64,000 nucleotides of DNA from QHXM01 sp963697975. GTDB lineage: Bacteria > Acidobacteriota > Blastocatellia > Pyrinomonadales > Pyrinomonadaceae. Positions 9,006-16,168 of this stretch are shown piece after piece (position 1 is the stretch's first letter; each line of letters begins with the position of its first letter). Where the stretch lies: the NCBI GenBank assembly GCA_963697975.1, contig OY969111.1, positions 1,674,001 through 1,738,000 on the forward strand, written 5' to 3'. The notes beneath the pieces were generated by a model. The model saw only the letters and a program-made list of their open reading frames with translations. It was not told the DNA's origin and made no database searches. Both the position numbers and the translations under genes were made by a program.

Positions 9006-9719
9006 ATGGATTCAGATATTTATTTATTTATCAGCTCAACCTCGGACTTGAGAGCCGAGCGCGAAGCTCTGGCCGAAGCGGAAGAACTGCGCCGCGCATA
9101 CAAGCTCTTTCTTTACGAAGATTTTGGTGCGGGCAGCGACGAGGCGGGCAATACTTCTCCCGAAGAAATTCTCAGGGAGACGCTCTCGAAGTGTGATGTC
9201 TTTATTTGTCTGCTCGGCACTCGTTACGGCTCGCCCTACAAGCCGCCCGGTGACATGAGATCAATCGTCGAGTGGGAATTTCAAACGGCGCAGTCCCGTC
9301 CCGGCATTGAGATTATGCCGTTTCGCAAGATCGTGCCGGAAGACCAGATTGAGCCTCCGCAGCGCGACTTCATCAATCGCATCTCCGCCTTCGGGATGAG
9401 CGGCAGGTGGTTCGAGAAATTCGATTCCCCGCAAACCCTGACCGTGCTCGTGCGTAAGTCAATGGAAAACTGGTTAGCCCGGCAATACAAACGGACGCAG
9501 GCTAATATGATTCCCTGGCTCAACCGGATACTGGCACCGTTAGCCATCGGCTTAGTGCTGCTGTGTGTTCTCGTCTCATTGCTCTTTGTGCTGCAAATCG
9601 TGACGCTCTCGATGACCTCGCTGATAGGCTTTTGCGTCATCATCTTCTTCACAATCTTACTCGGCTTCGTGGCGCTCAAATCTCAAATGGGGGAGATAAA
9701 AAATGTCGCAGGTAGATGA
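9006..9719 (+). CDS. DUF4062 (TIR-like) protein with two C-terminal membrane spans
   Basis: 237 residues, ATG 9006. Residues 1-115 match DUF4062: IYLFISSTSDLRAEREAL at the N-terminus, EEILRETLSKCDVFICLLG with GTRYGS in the middle, and SIVEWEFQTA after it. DUF4062 is a TIR/SLOG-like alpha/beta domain, usually found at the N-terminus of signalling, NTPase or defence proteins. Here it is joined by a short linker to two transmembrane helices (about 178-200 and 205-228), anchoring the domain to the membrane with its N-terminus in the cytoplasm. The end overlaps the start of the next gene by 17 nt. Function unknown; signalling or defence is an inference from the domain. Confidence 0.85.
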   Translation: MDSDIYLFISSTSDLRAEREALAEAEELRRAYKLFLYEDFGAGSDEAGNTSPEEILRETLSKCDVFICLLGTRYGSPYKPPGDMRSIVEWEFQTAQSRPGIEIMPFRKIVPEDQIEPPQRDFINRISAFGMSGRWFEKFDSPQTLTVLVRKSMENWLARQYKRTQANMIPWLNRILAPLAIGLVLLCVLVSLLFVLQIVTLSMTSLIGFCVIIFFTILLGFVALKSQMGEIKNVAGR

Positions 9720-10440
9720 AGGAAGCACGCGTCAACGCGATTCGGAAACCTCTGAAGTCACGGTTGTCAGAAGCTCACAACCCGGAGACGATGCAGGATC
9801 GTTTGTCGAGCGCGAGACCAGGCGGCGCAAGCGACTGCTAAGATTTTATCTAATGCTGCTGATTATTCCGGTGGCGCTCGCGATTGTCGTTCTGGTTTAC
9901 GGGCGCTCCGACCGCCGTGTGGTGATGGACGAGATCAAGGCACAAGCTCCGCCCATCGTGCAGCGAGAGGTGGGCGAGCAGATCAGGCCGACGATTGAGA
10001 CTGAAGTGCAAAAACAGATCAGCGAGCCGCTCACGCAGATTGACACTAAAATCAATGAGGTCGCCCAAACGAAAGTTTCGCAGGAGGAGATAAACAAGAT
10101 TCAAGGTGAGAACGCGGCTCTCAGGAATGATTTGAGCGTCAAGATAGATGAGGTGGATAAATCGAAAGCCTCGCGAGAAGAGGTGACGAAGACGGTCAAG
10201 GACGGGAACGAGGCTATCAGGAATGAAGTAAATAATAGATTCGTTCAATCGAGCGTTTCGCGCGAGGAGATAGATAAGCTCCGACAAGAGAACGAAGCAC
10301 TCAGGACTGAATTGAACACCGTTAAGAATGGTCTTGAAAGAAGAATGCAGGCGTTACAACAGCGGGTTATTTCGCTCTCTAATGATCGAATCAGAACGGA
10401 TGAGATAATCAGACCGCAACCACAAAGACCTCCGCGATAA
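9703..10440 (+). CDS. Membrane-anchored coiled-coil protein, partner of the DUF4062 gene
   Basis: 245 residues, ATG 9703 with GGGGGAG about 8 nt upstream, inside the end of the DUF4062 gene. A charged N-terminal 45 residues ends in RETRRRKRLLR, then one membrane span (YLMLLIIPVALAIVVLVY, about 48-67), then a long coiled coil to about 230 with three similar segments (VSQEEINKIQGENAALR, ASREEVTKTVKDGNEAIR, VSREEIDKLRQENEALR), and a Pro-rich tail. The positive-inside rule puts the coiled coil outside the cytoplasm. No family recognised. The overlap with DUF4062 implies translational coupling and a shared job, perhaps an envelope sensor with a cytoplasmic TIR-like effector (inference). Confidence 0.75.
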   Translation: MSQVDEGSTRQRDSETSEVTVVRSSQPGDDAGSFVERETRRRKRLLRFYLMLLIIPVALAIVVLVYGRSDRRVVMDEIKAQAPPIVQREVGEQIRPTIETEVQKQISEPLTQIDTKINEVAQTKVSQEEINKIQGENAALRNDLSVKIDEVDKSKASREEVTKTVKDGNEAIRNEVNNRFVQSSVSREEIDKLRQENEALRTELNTVKNGLERRMQALQQRVISLSNDRIRTDEIIRPQPQRPPR

Positions 10441-10518
10441 AGTGCCTCCGGCATTGACAATCCTTAAACTGAAAATGCACCCTCTCAGTTATTCTTCATA
10501 GCAAGAGGCGGTGCGCTG

Positions 10519-11868
10519 TTGGACGAAGCAATCAGCAAAAGTGTCGGGCCGGAGAGACCTTCGGGCTATCTTGAGTTGCTTCGGAGCAATCGCAATTTCC
10601 GTCAACTCTGGCTGGGACAGGTCGTCAGCCAACTCGGCGACTGGTTCAATACGATGGCGCTTTACGCGCTGCTGCAAAGCCTGACCGAGAAGTCAGGACG
10701 CGCTATCGGCCTCGTACTCGTCGCACGTTTTCTTCCAAGCTTCATCGTCGGGCCATTGTCGGGTGTGGTAGCTGATCGTTTCAGCCGCCGCACAATCATG
10801 ATCGTGTCCGACATCCTGCGGGCAATCGTCGTGCTGGGCTTTCTGCTCGTGCGCAAGCCCGAACACGTCTGGCTCGTCTATGCCCTGACCATCCTGCAAC
10901 TCGTCTTCTCGACCTTCTTCGAGCCTGCGAAGACGGCTGTCATTCCGTCAATCGTACAGGAGCGCGAACTGCTCGCCGCCAATGCAATCTCATCCGTCAC
11001 GTGGTCGGTGATGCTCACGCTCGGCGCGGCGTTCGGCGGCTTAGTAACGGGCTGGTTCGGGACAAACGCCGCGTTCGTTCTCGATTCGCTGACTTATCTT
11101 TCTTCGGCGCTGCTCATTGCCAGCGTGCGTTTCCCGCGTCGCCCGGCGCGCGTCAAAAGCAAACTGACAATCAGTAAAGCGCTCGGCATCACGGACACGC
11201 TGGAAGGCGCGCGTTACGTCTGGCAGCGCCCGCGCGTGTTTGCGTTGATGATGGTGAAACCGGCGTGGGGCGTGGGCGGCGGCATCCTCACATTGCTCGC
11301 CGTGTTCGGCGAGAAGATTTTCCCCGTCGGGGGCAAAGCCGCCATCGGCATCGGCGTTCTCTACGCGGCGCGCGGCATCGGCACGGCCATCGGTCCTATC
11401 GTCATGCGCCGCGTTTCAGGCGAGACGCGCGAGAGTATGGAGACATACATCGGCGCGGCGTTTCTCATCGGCGGCGTCGGCTACATGGCCTTTGGCGGCG
11501 CAACCAGTTTCGTGCTGGCGATTATCGTCTTGATGTTTGCGCACGCTGGCGGCAGCATTCTCTGGGTCAACTCGACGGTGCTCTTGCAGCGCGCCGTCGA
11601 AGACAACTTTCGCGGGCGCGTCTTCGCCGCCGAACTGGCCCTGTTGACGCTCGCGATGGCCGCCTCGAATTACGCGACCGGAGAACTCTTGGACCGCTTC
11701 CAGTTCTCTCCGCGCACGGTCACCATCTTTATCGGAATCTTCTTTCTCATTCCCGGTCTGCTCTGGTTTGCGACCCGGCGCTGGTGGAATAATGGGCGAG
11801 GCGAAGAAGCGCAGGAAACGATTGAAACGAACAAGCGATTTGAGGAGACTGCCGAAGCGGCGAGGTGA
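10519..11868 (+). CDS. MFS transporter, enterobactin-exporter-like (MFS_3)
   Basis: 449 residues from a TTG at 10519; no ATG start lies nearby that keeps the conserved N-terminus. The opening LLRSNRNFRQLWLGQVVSQLGDWF and the loop VADRFSRRTIMIVSD (motif A type) mark the MFS_3/EntS-like group of drug or siderophore exporters. About 12 hydrophobic spans; the C-terminus is a charged cytoplasmic tail. Its stop overlaps a possible GTG start of the acetyltransferase gene, so the plus-strand run to 13.7 kb is probably one operon. The substrate cannot be told. Confidence 0.88.
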   Translation: MDEAISKSVGPERPSGYLELLRSNRNFRQLWLGQVVSQLGDWFNTMALYALLQSLTEKSGRAIGLVLVARFLPSFIVGPLSGVVADRFSRRTIMIVSDILRAIVVLGFLLVRKPEHVWLVYALTILQLVFSTFFEPAKTAVIPSIVQERELLAANAISSVTWSVMLTLGAAFGGLVTGWFGTNAAFVLDSLTYLSSALLIASVRFPRRPARVKSKLTISKALGITDTLEGARYVWQRPRVFALMMVKPAWGVGGGILTLLAVFGEKIFPVGGKAAIGIGVLYAARGIGTAIGPIVMRRVSGETRESMETYIGAAFLIGGVGYMAFGGATSFVLAIIVLMFAHAGGSILWVNSTVLLQRAVEDNFRGRVFAAELALLTLAMAASNYATGELLDRFQFSPRTVTIFIGIFFLIPGLLWFATRRWWNNGRGEEAQETIETNKRFEETAEAAR

Positions 11869-12383
11869 TCGGCAGGATGACAAAGGTAGAATACGTTATT
11901 GACAGGATGGAGACGGGCGAGTGGGAACAGGTGCGCTCAGTTTATCTGGAAGGCATCCTGACCGGACAGGCCACGTTTGAGACGGAAGCACCGGATTGGG
12001 AGAGATGGGATTCGAGCCACCGGCCTGAGTGCAGGCTCGTCGCCAGACGGGGCGAGGCGTTGGCGGGGTGGGCGGCGCTGAGCCTTGTTTCAGGCAGGCG
12101 CGTTTATTCAGGCGTGGCGGAAGTGAGCGTCTACGTGGCAGAAAGTTTCAGAGGCTTGGGCATCGGCCTGAGCTTGCTGGGCGCGCTCATCAGTTGTTCG
12201 GAGCAACACGGCATCTGGACTTTGCAGGCAGGCATACTTCCGGAGAACGAGTCGAGCCTCGCACTTCACAGGAAATGCGGCTTTCGTGAAGTCGGAAGAC
12301 GTGAGCGGATTGGAAAGCTCGCGGGAACTTGGCGGGATGTCGTCCTGCTTGAACGCAGAAGCAAAATCGCGGGTCAGGAATGA
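11865..12383 (+). CDS. GNAT N-acetyltransferase, phosphinothricin-acetyltransferase-like
   Basis: 172 residues from GTG 11865 (overlapping the transporter stop) or 168 from ATG 11877. The acetyl-CoA loop reads VAESFRGLGIGLSLLGALI (R-x-x-G-x-G type), preceded by the strand VAEVSVYV. The YLEGILTGQATFE start and the LHRKCGFREVGRRERIGKLAGTWRDVVLL end are those of Pat/Bar-like GNATs that acetylate amino-acid analogues or the methionine-like sulfoximines. Ends in an ATGA overlap with the next gene. Confidence 0.88.
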   Translation: MIGRMTKVEYVIDRMETGEWEQVRSVYLEGILTGQATFETEAPDWERWDSSHRPECRLVARRGEALAGWAALSLVSGRRVYSGVAEVSVYVAESFRGLGIGLSLLGALISCSEQHGIWTLQAGILPENESSLALHRKCGFREVGRRERIGKLAGTWRDVVLLERRSKIAGQE

Positions 12384-12937
12384 AGATTAAAGTCGGCGTC
12401 ATGGGTTCTGCTGATAACGCGCTCGCGGGCGGCGTGACGGACGAGGTGCGCGAGACGGGCGAGGCGATGGGGCGCGAGATCGCGGCGCGTGATTTGTTGC
12501 TGCTGACGGGTGCGACGACCGGGTTGACTTACATCGTCGGCAAGAGCGCACGCGCGGCGGGAGCGTTTCATCTTGGCATCTCTCCGGCGAGCAATGAGCG
12601 CGCACATGTTGAAAGATACGAATTGCCGCCCGACTCCTGCGACGCGATTATCTATACGGGCTTCGGACTCAAAGGCAGAAATGTCGTGCTGGTTCGTTCG
12701 TGCGACATAGTGCTTTTCATCGGCGGCTCATGGGGAACGCTCAACGAGTTCACCATCGCGCATGACGAAGGGCGCGTGATGGGCTGTTTGACGGGGACGG
12801 GCGGCGTGGCTGACGAGGCAGAGCGCCTGCTCGAACTGTTTCCGAAACAAACCGAAGCCTGCGTTCTTCATGGCGACAACCCGGCGCGGCTTTTAGCGGC
12901 CTGTCTCGAAGCATTTGAACAAACAAGGAGAGCGTAA
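12380..12937 (+). CDS. LOG/SLOG-family protein (TIGR00725-like)
   Basis: 185 residues. A Rossmann-like N-terminus (KVGVMGSADNALAGG), a TGATTGL loop, and the signature IGGSWGTLNEF in place of the PGGxGTxxE of the LOG phosphoribohydrolase family. LOG enzymes release free cytokinin bases from nucleotides; this branch has no proven substrate. It starts inside the stop of the GNAT gene (ATGA) and lies 2 nt ahead of the SDR gene, so the three are translationally linked. Confidence 0.82.
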   Translation: MKIKVGVMGSADNALAGGVTDEVRETGEAMGREIAARDLLLLTGATTGLTYIVGKSARAAGAFHLGISPASNERAHVERYELPPDSCDAIIYTGFGLKGRNVVLVRSCDIVLFIGGSWGTLNEFTIAHDEGRVMGCLTGTGGVADEAERLLELFPKQTEACVLHGDNPARLLAACLEAFEQTRRA

Positions 12938-12939
12938 AA

Positions 12940-13731
12940 ATGGATTTGGGAATACGTGGCCGCGTGGCGATTGTTGCCGCCGCGAGTCGTGGGATTGGCT
13001 TTGGCGCGGCGCTTGAACTGGCGCGCGAGGGAGCGCGCGTCTTTCTCTGCTCGCGCGATGAAGAGCGCGCCAGCGCCGCCGCCGAGCAGATAAGCAAGGA
13101 GACAGGCGTGGAAGTCACGGGCGTGCAGGCCGACGTAACAAAGGATGAAGACGCCAAGCGTTTTGTCTCTCTGGCTGAGGAGAGAGGAGGAAGAGTTGAC
13201 ATTCTTGTGACCAACGCAGGCGGCCCGCCCGCCGCGACGTTCGAGGAAGCAGACCTTGAAATGTATCGCAAGGCGTTTGAGTTAAACGCGCTTTCGGCCA
13301 TACGGCTCGCGCAACTCGTCGTCCCCGGAATGCGCCAGCGCCGCTGGGGACGCATCGTCAACATCACCTCCATCTCCGTCAAGCAGCCGATTATGGGCTT
13401 GCTGCTTTCCAACACCGTGCGCGCCGGGCTGACCGGCTGGGCCAAGACTTTATCCGCCGAAATCGCCGCCGATAACGTGACGGTCAATTCCGTCGCGCCC
13501 GGCTACACGATGACCGAGCGACAGGATGAGCTAACCGAAGCGAAAGCTAAGGCTACGGGTAAGACGAAAGAAGAATTGATGGAGATGAGGGCAGCGGAAA
13601 TCCCCATGCGTCGCTCGGCATCCGTCGAAGAGATTGCGGCGGCAGTCGCCTTTCTGGCTTCCGAGCGTGCGTCTTACATCACGGGCGTCACGTTGCAGGT
13701 GGACGGCGGCTGGGTCAGAAGTTTGTACTAA
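12940..13731 (+). CDS. Short-chain dehydrogenase/reductase with altered active site
   Basis: 263 residues; AAGGAGAG upstream of ATG 12940. NAD(P) motif AASRGIG (TGxxxGIG type), NAG at about 90-92, IVNITS strand with the catalytic-Ser region, and C-terminal PG..T and GVTLQVDGG, as in FabG-like enzymes. The catalytic YxxxK is not there: the aligned position reads SNTVR in LLLSNTVRAGLTGWAKTL, so Tyr becomes Ser and Lys becomes Arg. I recall related sequences with the same change, so it may be a subfamily trait. Either a different chemistry or a non-catalytic role is possible. Last gene of the MFS-GNAT-LOG-SDR run. Confidence 0.88.
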   Translation: MDLGIRGRVAIVAAASRGIGFGAALELAREGARVFLCSRDEERASAAAEQISKETGVEVTGVQADVTKDEDAKRFVSLAEERGGRVDILVTNAGGPPAATFEEADLEMYRKAFELNALSAIRLAQLVVPGMRQRRWGRIVNITSISVKQPIMGLLLSNTVRAGLTGWAKTLSAEIAADNVTVNSVAPGYTMTERQDELTEAKAKATGKTKEELMEMRAAEIPMRRSASVEEIAAAVAFLASERASYITGVTLQVDGGWVRSLY

Positions 13732-13762
13732 GGCGGACCTCCAACTCACGTTAAATCAAGCG

Positions 13763-14431
13763 ATGACCTCTGAACTACCGGAAGAAAAAGAGCCGGGCAA
13801 CGTAATCGAAGTGCGGTTCGCGCACGCCGATGTAGCAGCAAGCGACCTGGCGCATCCGGCGTGGGAAGCGGCGCAGGTCGCGGCTATCAAGCGATACTGG
13901 TCGGGCGAGGATGCGCCGGTTGGCCGTCACGCGGAAGCACGCCTTCTCTGGTCGGACGCGGCGCTGTGCGTCAGATTCGTTTGCCGTCAAACCGAACCGT
14001 TGGTCGTCCATCCTCATCCGCAAACTGAGCGGAAGACGCTGGGCTTGTGGGATCGCGACGTGTGCGAGCTTTTCATCGCGCCGGACGGACGCGAGCCGGA
14101 GCGATACTTCGAGTTTGAAGCTGCCCCGACGGGCGAATGGCTCGACCTGATAGTTTGCCAGAAGTCGGACGTGCGGGAGACTGACTGGGAGTTTCATTCA
14201 GGCATGACCGTAGCGGCAAGCGTGCAGGCAAACAGTATCACGATTGCGATGCGAGTGCCGTGGAGTGCGCTGGGGCAAGTGCCGCAAGCTGGTGAGAGGT
14301 GGCGCGCCAATCTTTTCCGCTGCGTTGGTGCAGGCGCAACACGCGGCTACCTCGCCTGGCAACCCACGCTCACCGACGAACCCGGCTTTCATGTGCCCGC
14401 AGCCTTCGGCTGGATACGATTTAAGGGATGA
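13763..14431 (+). CDS. CBM9-like carbohydrate-binding domain protein
   Basis: 222 residues from ATG 13763; longer in-frame starts would lie inside the SDR gene. The domain has the CBM9-like order: HPAWEAA, an RLLWSDAALCVRF strand, LWDRDVCELFIAPDG, YFEFEAAPTGEWLD, and a late AGERWRANLFR with YLAWQPT. It binds sugars in xylanases, but many stand-alone bacterial copies have no known ligand. No signal peptide, so it appears cytoplasmic, which is unusual for a binding module. The last residues and the TGA stop (AAGGGATGA) belong to a family C repeat. Confidence 0.8.
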   Translation: MTSELPEEKEPGNVIEVRFAHADVAASDLAHPAWEAAQVAAIKRYWSGEDAPVGRHAEARLLWSDAALCVRFVCRQTEPLVVHPHPQTERKTLGLWDRDVCELFIAPDGREPERYFEFEAAPTGEWLDLIVCQKSDVRETDWEFHSGMTVAASVQANSITIAMRVPWSALGQVPQAGERWRANLFRCVGAGATRGYLAWQPTLTDEPGFHVPAAFGWIRFKG

Positions 14432-14573
14432 GGGCAGAGGGATGAGGGATGAAGTAAAGAAGAGAAGGCAGAAGGCAGAAAGCGGATGGCAGCAGACCTC
14501 AGCAGTTTACTGCCTTCCGCTTTGTGCCTTCTGCTTTCTCTTCTTTCATCCCTCATCCCTCATCCCTCATCCT
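14424..14573. repeat. Foldback array, family C copy 1, with nested hairpin
   Basis: Outer arms of GGGATGA heptamers (left 14424-14452) and their inverse complement (right, to 14573). Nested inside are AGAAGGCAGAAGGCAGAAAGCGGA and its inverse TCCGCTTT.TGCCTTCTGCTTTCT. The left arm contains the stop codon of the CBM9-like gene. Confidence 0.9.
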
Positions 14574-14579
14574 TGCTTT

Positions 14580-15023
14580 TCACCCTTTCGTCAACGTTTC
14601 GAGATAGGCGTTGAAGCGTGCGCGGTCTTCATTGCTCATCCAGATAATGTGGACCCCGATGAGGTATCCGGTATCCGCTCCGTCTTCTTCGAGGGGGGTG
14701 TAGCGAACGGGAGCAGCCTTGACATTGACCACGCTGGTGGGCAGCTTGAGGATGATTTCGAGCGTGCGGTTTTCGCCCGTGATGTACTGGCCGCCGATGC
14801 GTATGGTGGGCACGACGAGCGCCAACCCGGTCGCGCTGATGTCGCGCGTGTAGCCTGCCAGTTTCAACGGCGGCCCTGTTTTCTCACCGCCGGGCTTCGA
14901 GTGGGGCAGCGAGATGCTCAACGCCAGTCCCGCTTCGAGATGCGTCAAGTATCGCGGCGCGGCGCGACGGTTACCCACAATCTCGCGCAAGCGGCTCGCA
15001 ATGGAACGTATCAACTCCGGCAT
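14580..15023 (-). CDS. PilZ domain protein
   Basis: 147 residues. The PilZ cyclic-di-GMP motifs are present: NRRAAPRY at about 18-25 (RxxxR-type arm) and DISATGLALVV at about 60-70 (D/NxSxxG). The C-terminal beta-barrel strand YLIGVHIIWMSNEDRARF fits. A receptor of cyclic-di-GMP, cytoplasmic. It stands alone on the minus strand; the HD-GYP/GGDEF protein of this window could supply its ligand (inference). Confidence 0.85.
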   Translation of the reverse strand: MPELIRSIASRLREIVGNRRAAPRYLTHLEAGLALSISLPHSKPGGEKTGPPLKLAGYTRDISATGLALVVPTIRIGGQYITGENRTLEIILKLPTSVVNVKAAPVRYTPLEEDGADTGYLIGVHIIWMSNEDRARFNAYLETLTKG

Positions 15024-15166
15024 TTGGCTTCAAACCTCACAGACGCTTCCACACACCGCTCGGCGGCGATAAGGTAAATCGGGAGAGAGGGAAACCAGCT
15101 AACTAGCACGGAAACACAAAGTGAGGGACCGGGCAAGAAAAACATTCTAAAGGCAAAATGAAAAGA

Positions 15167-15232
15167 CGTAAATCGTGAATCGTAAATCGGAACAGCTTTT
15201 TTCCATTTACGATTCACGATTTACGATTTACG
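15167..15232. repeat. Foldback heptamer array, family A copy 3
   Basis: CGTAAATCGTGAATCGTAAATCGG and its inverse complement CCATTTACGATTCACGATTTACGATTTACG, with a T-rich loop. It lies 7 nt downstream of the stop of the minus-strand lipoprotein gene. Confidence 0.9.
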
Positions 15233-15238
15233 AATTCC

Positions 15239-16039
15239 TTACTTCACCCCCGGTGGCAGGACGAGTGGCTTTCCCCCGACATCCGCGCTGCGGAGTCCTG
15301 ACTGATCCAGGAGGAAAGAGAAACGGCCTGTCCGCCCGTAGCGCGTGGGTTCGGCTCCGGCAGTCCAACTCTTGCCGTCTTTGGCGAGCGTCAGGCGAAA
15401 GCGATAGCCCATTGATTCGGGCGCTTCGATGTCTTTCGGGAGAAGTCCGGCGGTGACGAGCGTCGGGAAGTCTGCGTAAGTGTTGTTGTGCTGTGAGGCG
15501 TAAGCTAACTGCACAATGCTGATGCGTTGCAACATCGCCTGCACTTCGTTGTGATGCGTCTCGATGCGCGCTTCAAAGAAGAACCTCTTCCCGGCCTTTT
15601 TGACAACCTCCTGGCTGTCACGATCTCCGACAATCCACCCGCTCGCGTCGCGCATCAAGGTGACGGGTTCGGCCTGCGCGGTCTTGTCCGCGTCGGCGAT
15701 CTTGACGAAGACGGTGGCGATGTCGCCGCTCGTCTGCTCGCCACTGACCTCAATTTTTTCGGGGATGGCCGCCGCCATCCTCTCGAAATCAGGACGCAAC
15801 TCTTCAAGCTCTTCCGCGCTCAAGCCTGCAATCGCGGGCGTGTAGATCGTCAACTGGAAAGCTTCTGTGAACTTGCGTTCGCGCATCCGCTTGTAAAACT
15901 CGCGAACCGTTTCGGTCGGTGTGCGCGCCTGACTGTTTTGCGCGAAGCCTTCCCCGCCCGCACATGAAACGAGCACAAGAAGCGAAGCGATAAGCGTTGA
16001 AAGAAAGCGCAAATGATTGCTGGATGTAGAATAGTTCAT
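15239..16039 (-). CDS. Lipoprotein with a pseudopilin-like C-terminal domain
   Basis: 267 residues from ATG 16039. The signal sequence ends in a lipobox (LLVLVSC), so it is likely an acylated envelope protein. After a TVREFYKRMRERKFTEAF helix comes a SnoaL/DUF4878-like region (about 45-140). The last 120 residues resemble the globular part of type II secretion G-like pseudopilins: VQLAYASQHNNTYADFPTLV, then GYRFRLTL and a SFLLDQSGLRSAD end, but without the pilin N-terminal helix. Separated from the OPT gene by a foldback repeat. Function unknown. Confidence 0.72.
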   Translation of the reverse strand: MNYSTSSNHLRFLSTLIASLLVLVSCAGGEGFAQNSQARTPTETVREFYKRMRERKFTEAFQLTIYTPAIAGLSAEELEELRPDFERMAAAIPEKIEVSGEQTSGDIATVFVKIADADKTAQAEPVTLMRDASGWIVGDRDSQEVVKKAGKRFFFEARIETHHNEVQAMLQRISIVQLAYASQHNNTYADFPTLVTAGLLPKDIEAPESMGYRFRLTLAKDGKSWTAGAEPTRYGRTGRFSFLLDQSGLRSADVGGKPLVLPPGVK

Positions 16040-16086
16040 AACCTGTCTTCTTAATTCAAGGAACTTGCGATGCTTAAAAAGCAAAG

Positions 16087-16140
16087 GTGAAGGATGAAAG
16101 GATGCTGATTCAAATTTATTCAGCATCCTTTCATCCTTAC
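16087..16140. repeat. Foldback repeat between OPT and lipoprotein genes
   Basis: GTGAAGGATGAAAGGATGCTGA on the left arm and TCAGCATCCTTTCATCCTTAC on the right, loop of about 11 nt. It may act as a terminator of the OPT transcript; there is no long T-run. Confidence 0.8.
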
Positions 16141-16168
16141 ATCGCTTCAGCCTTCATTCCCGGCTCTC

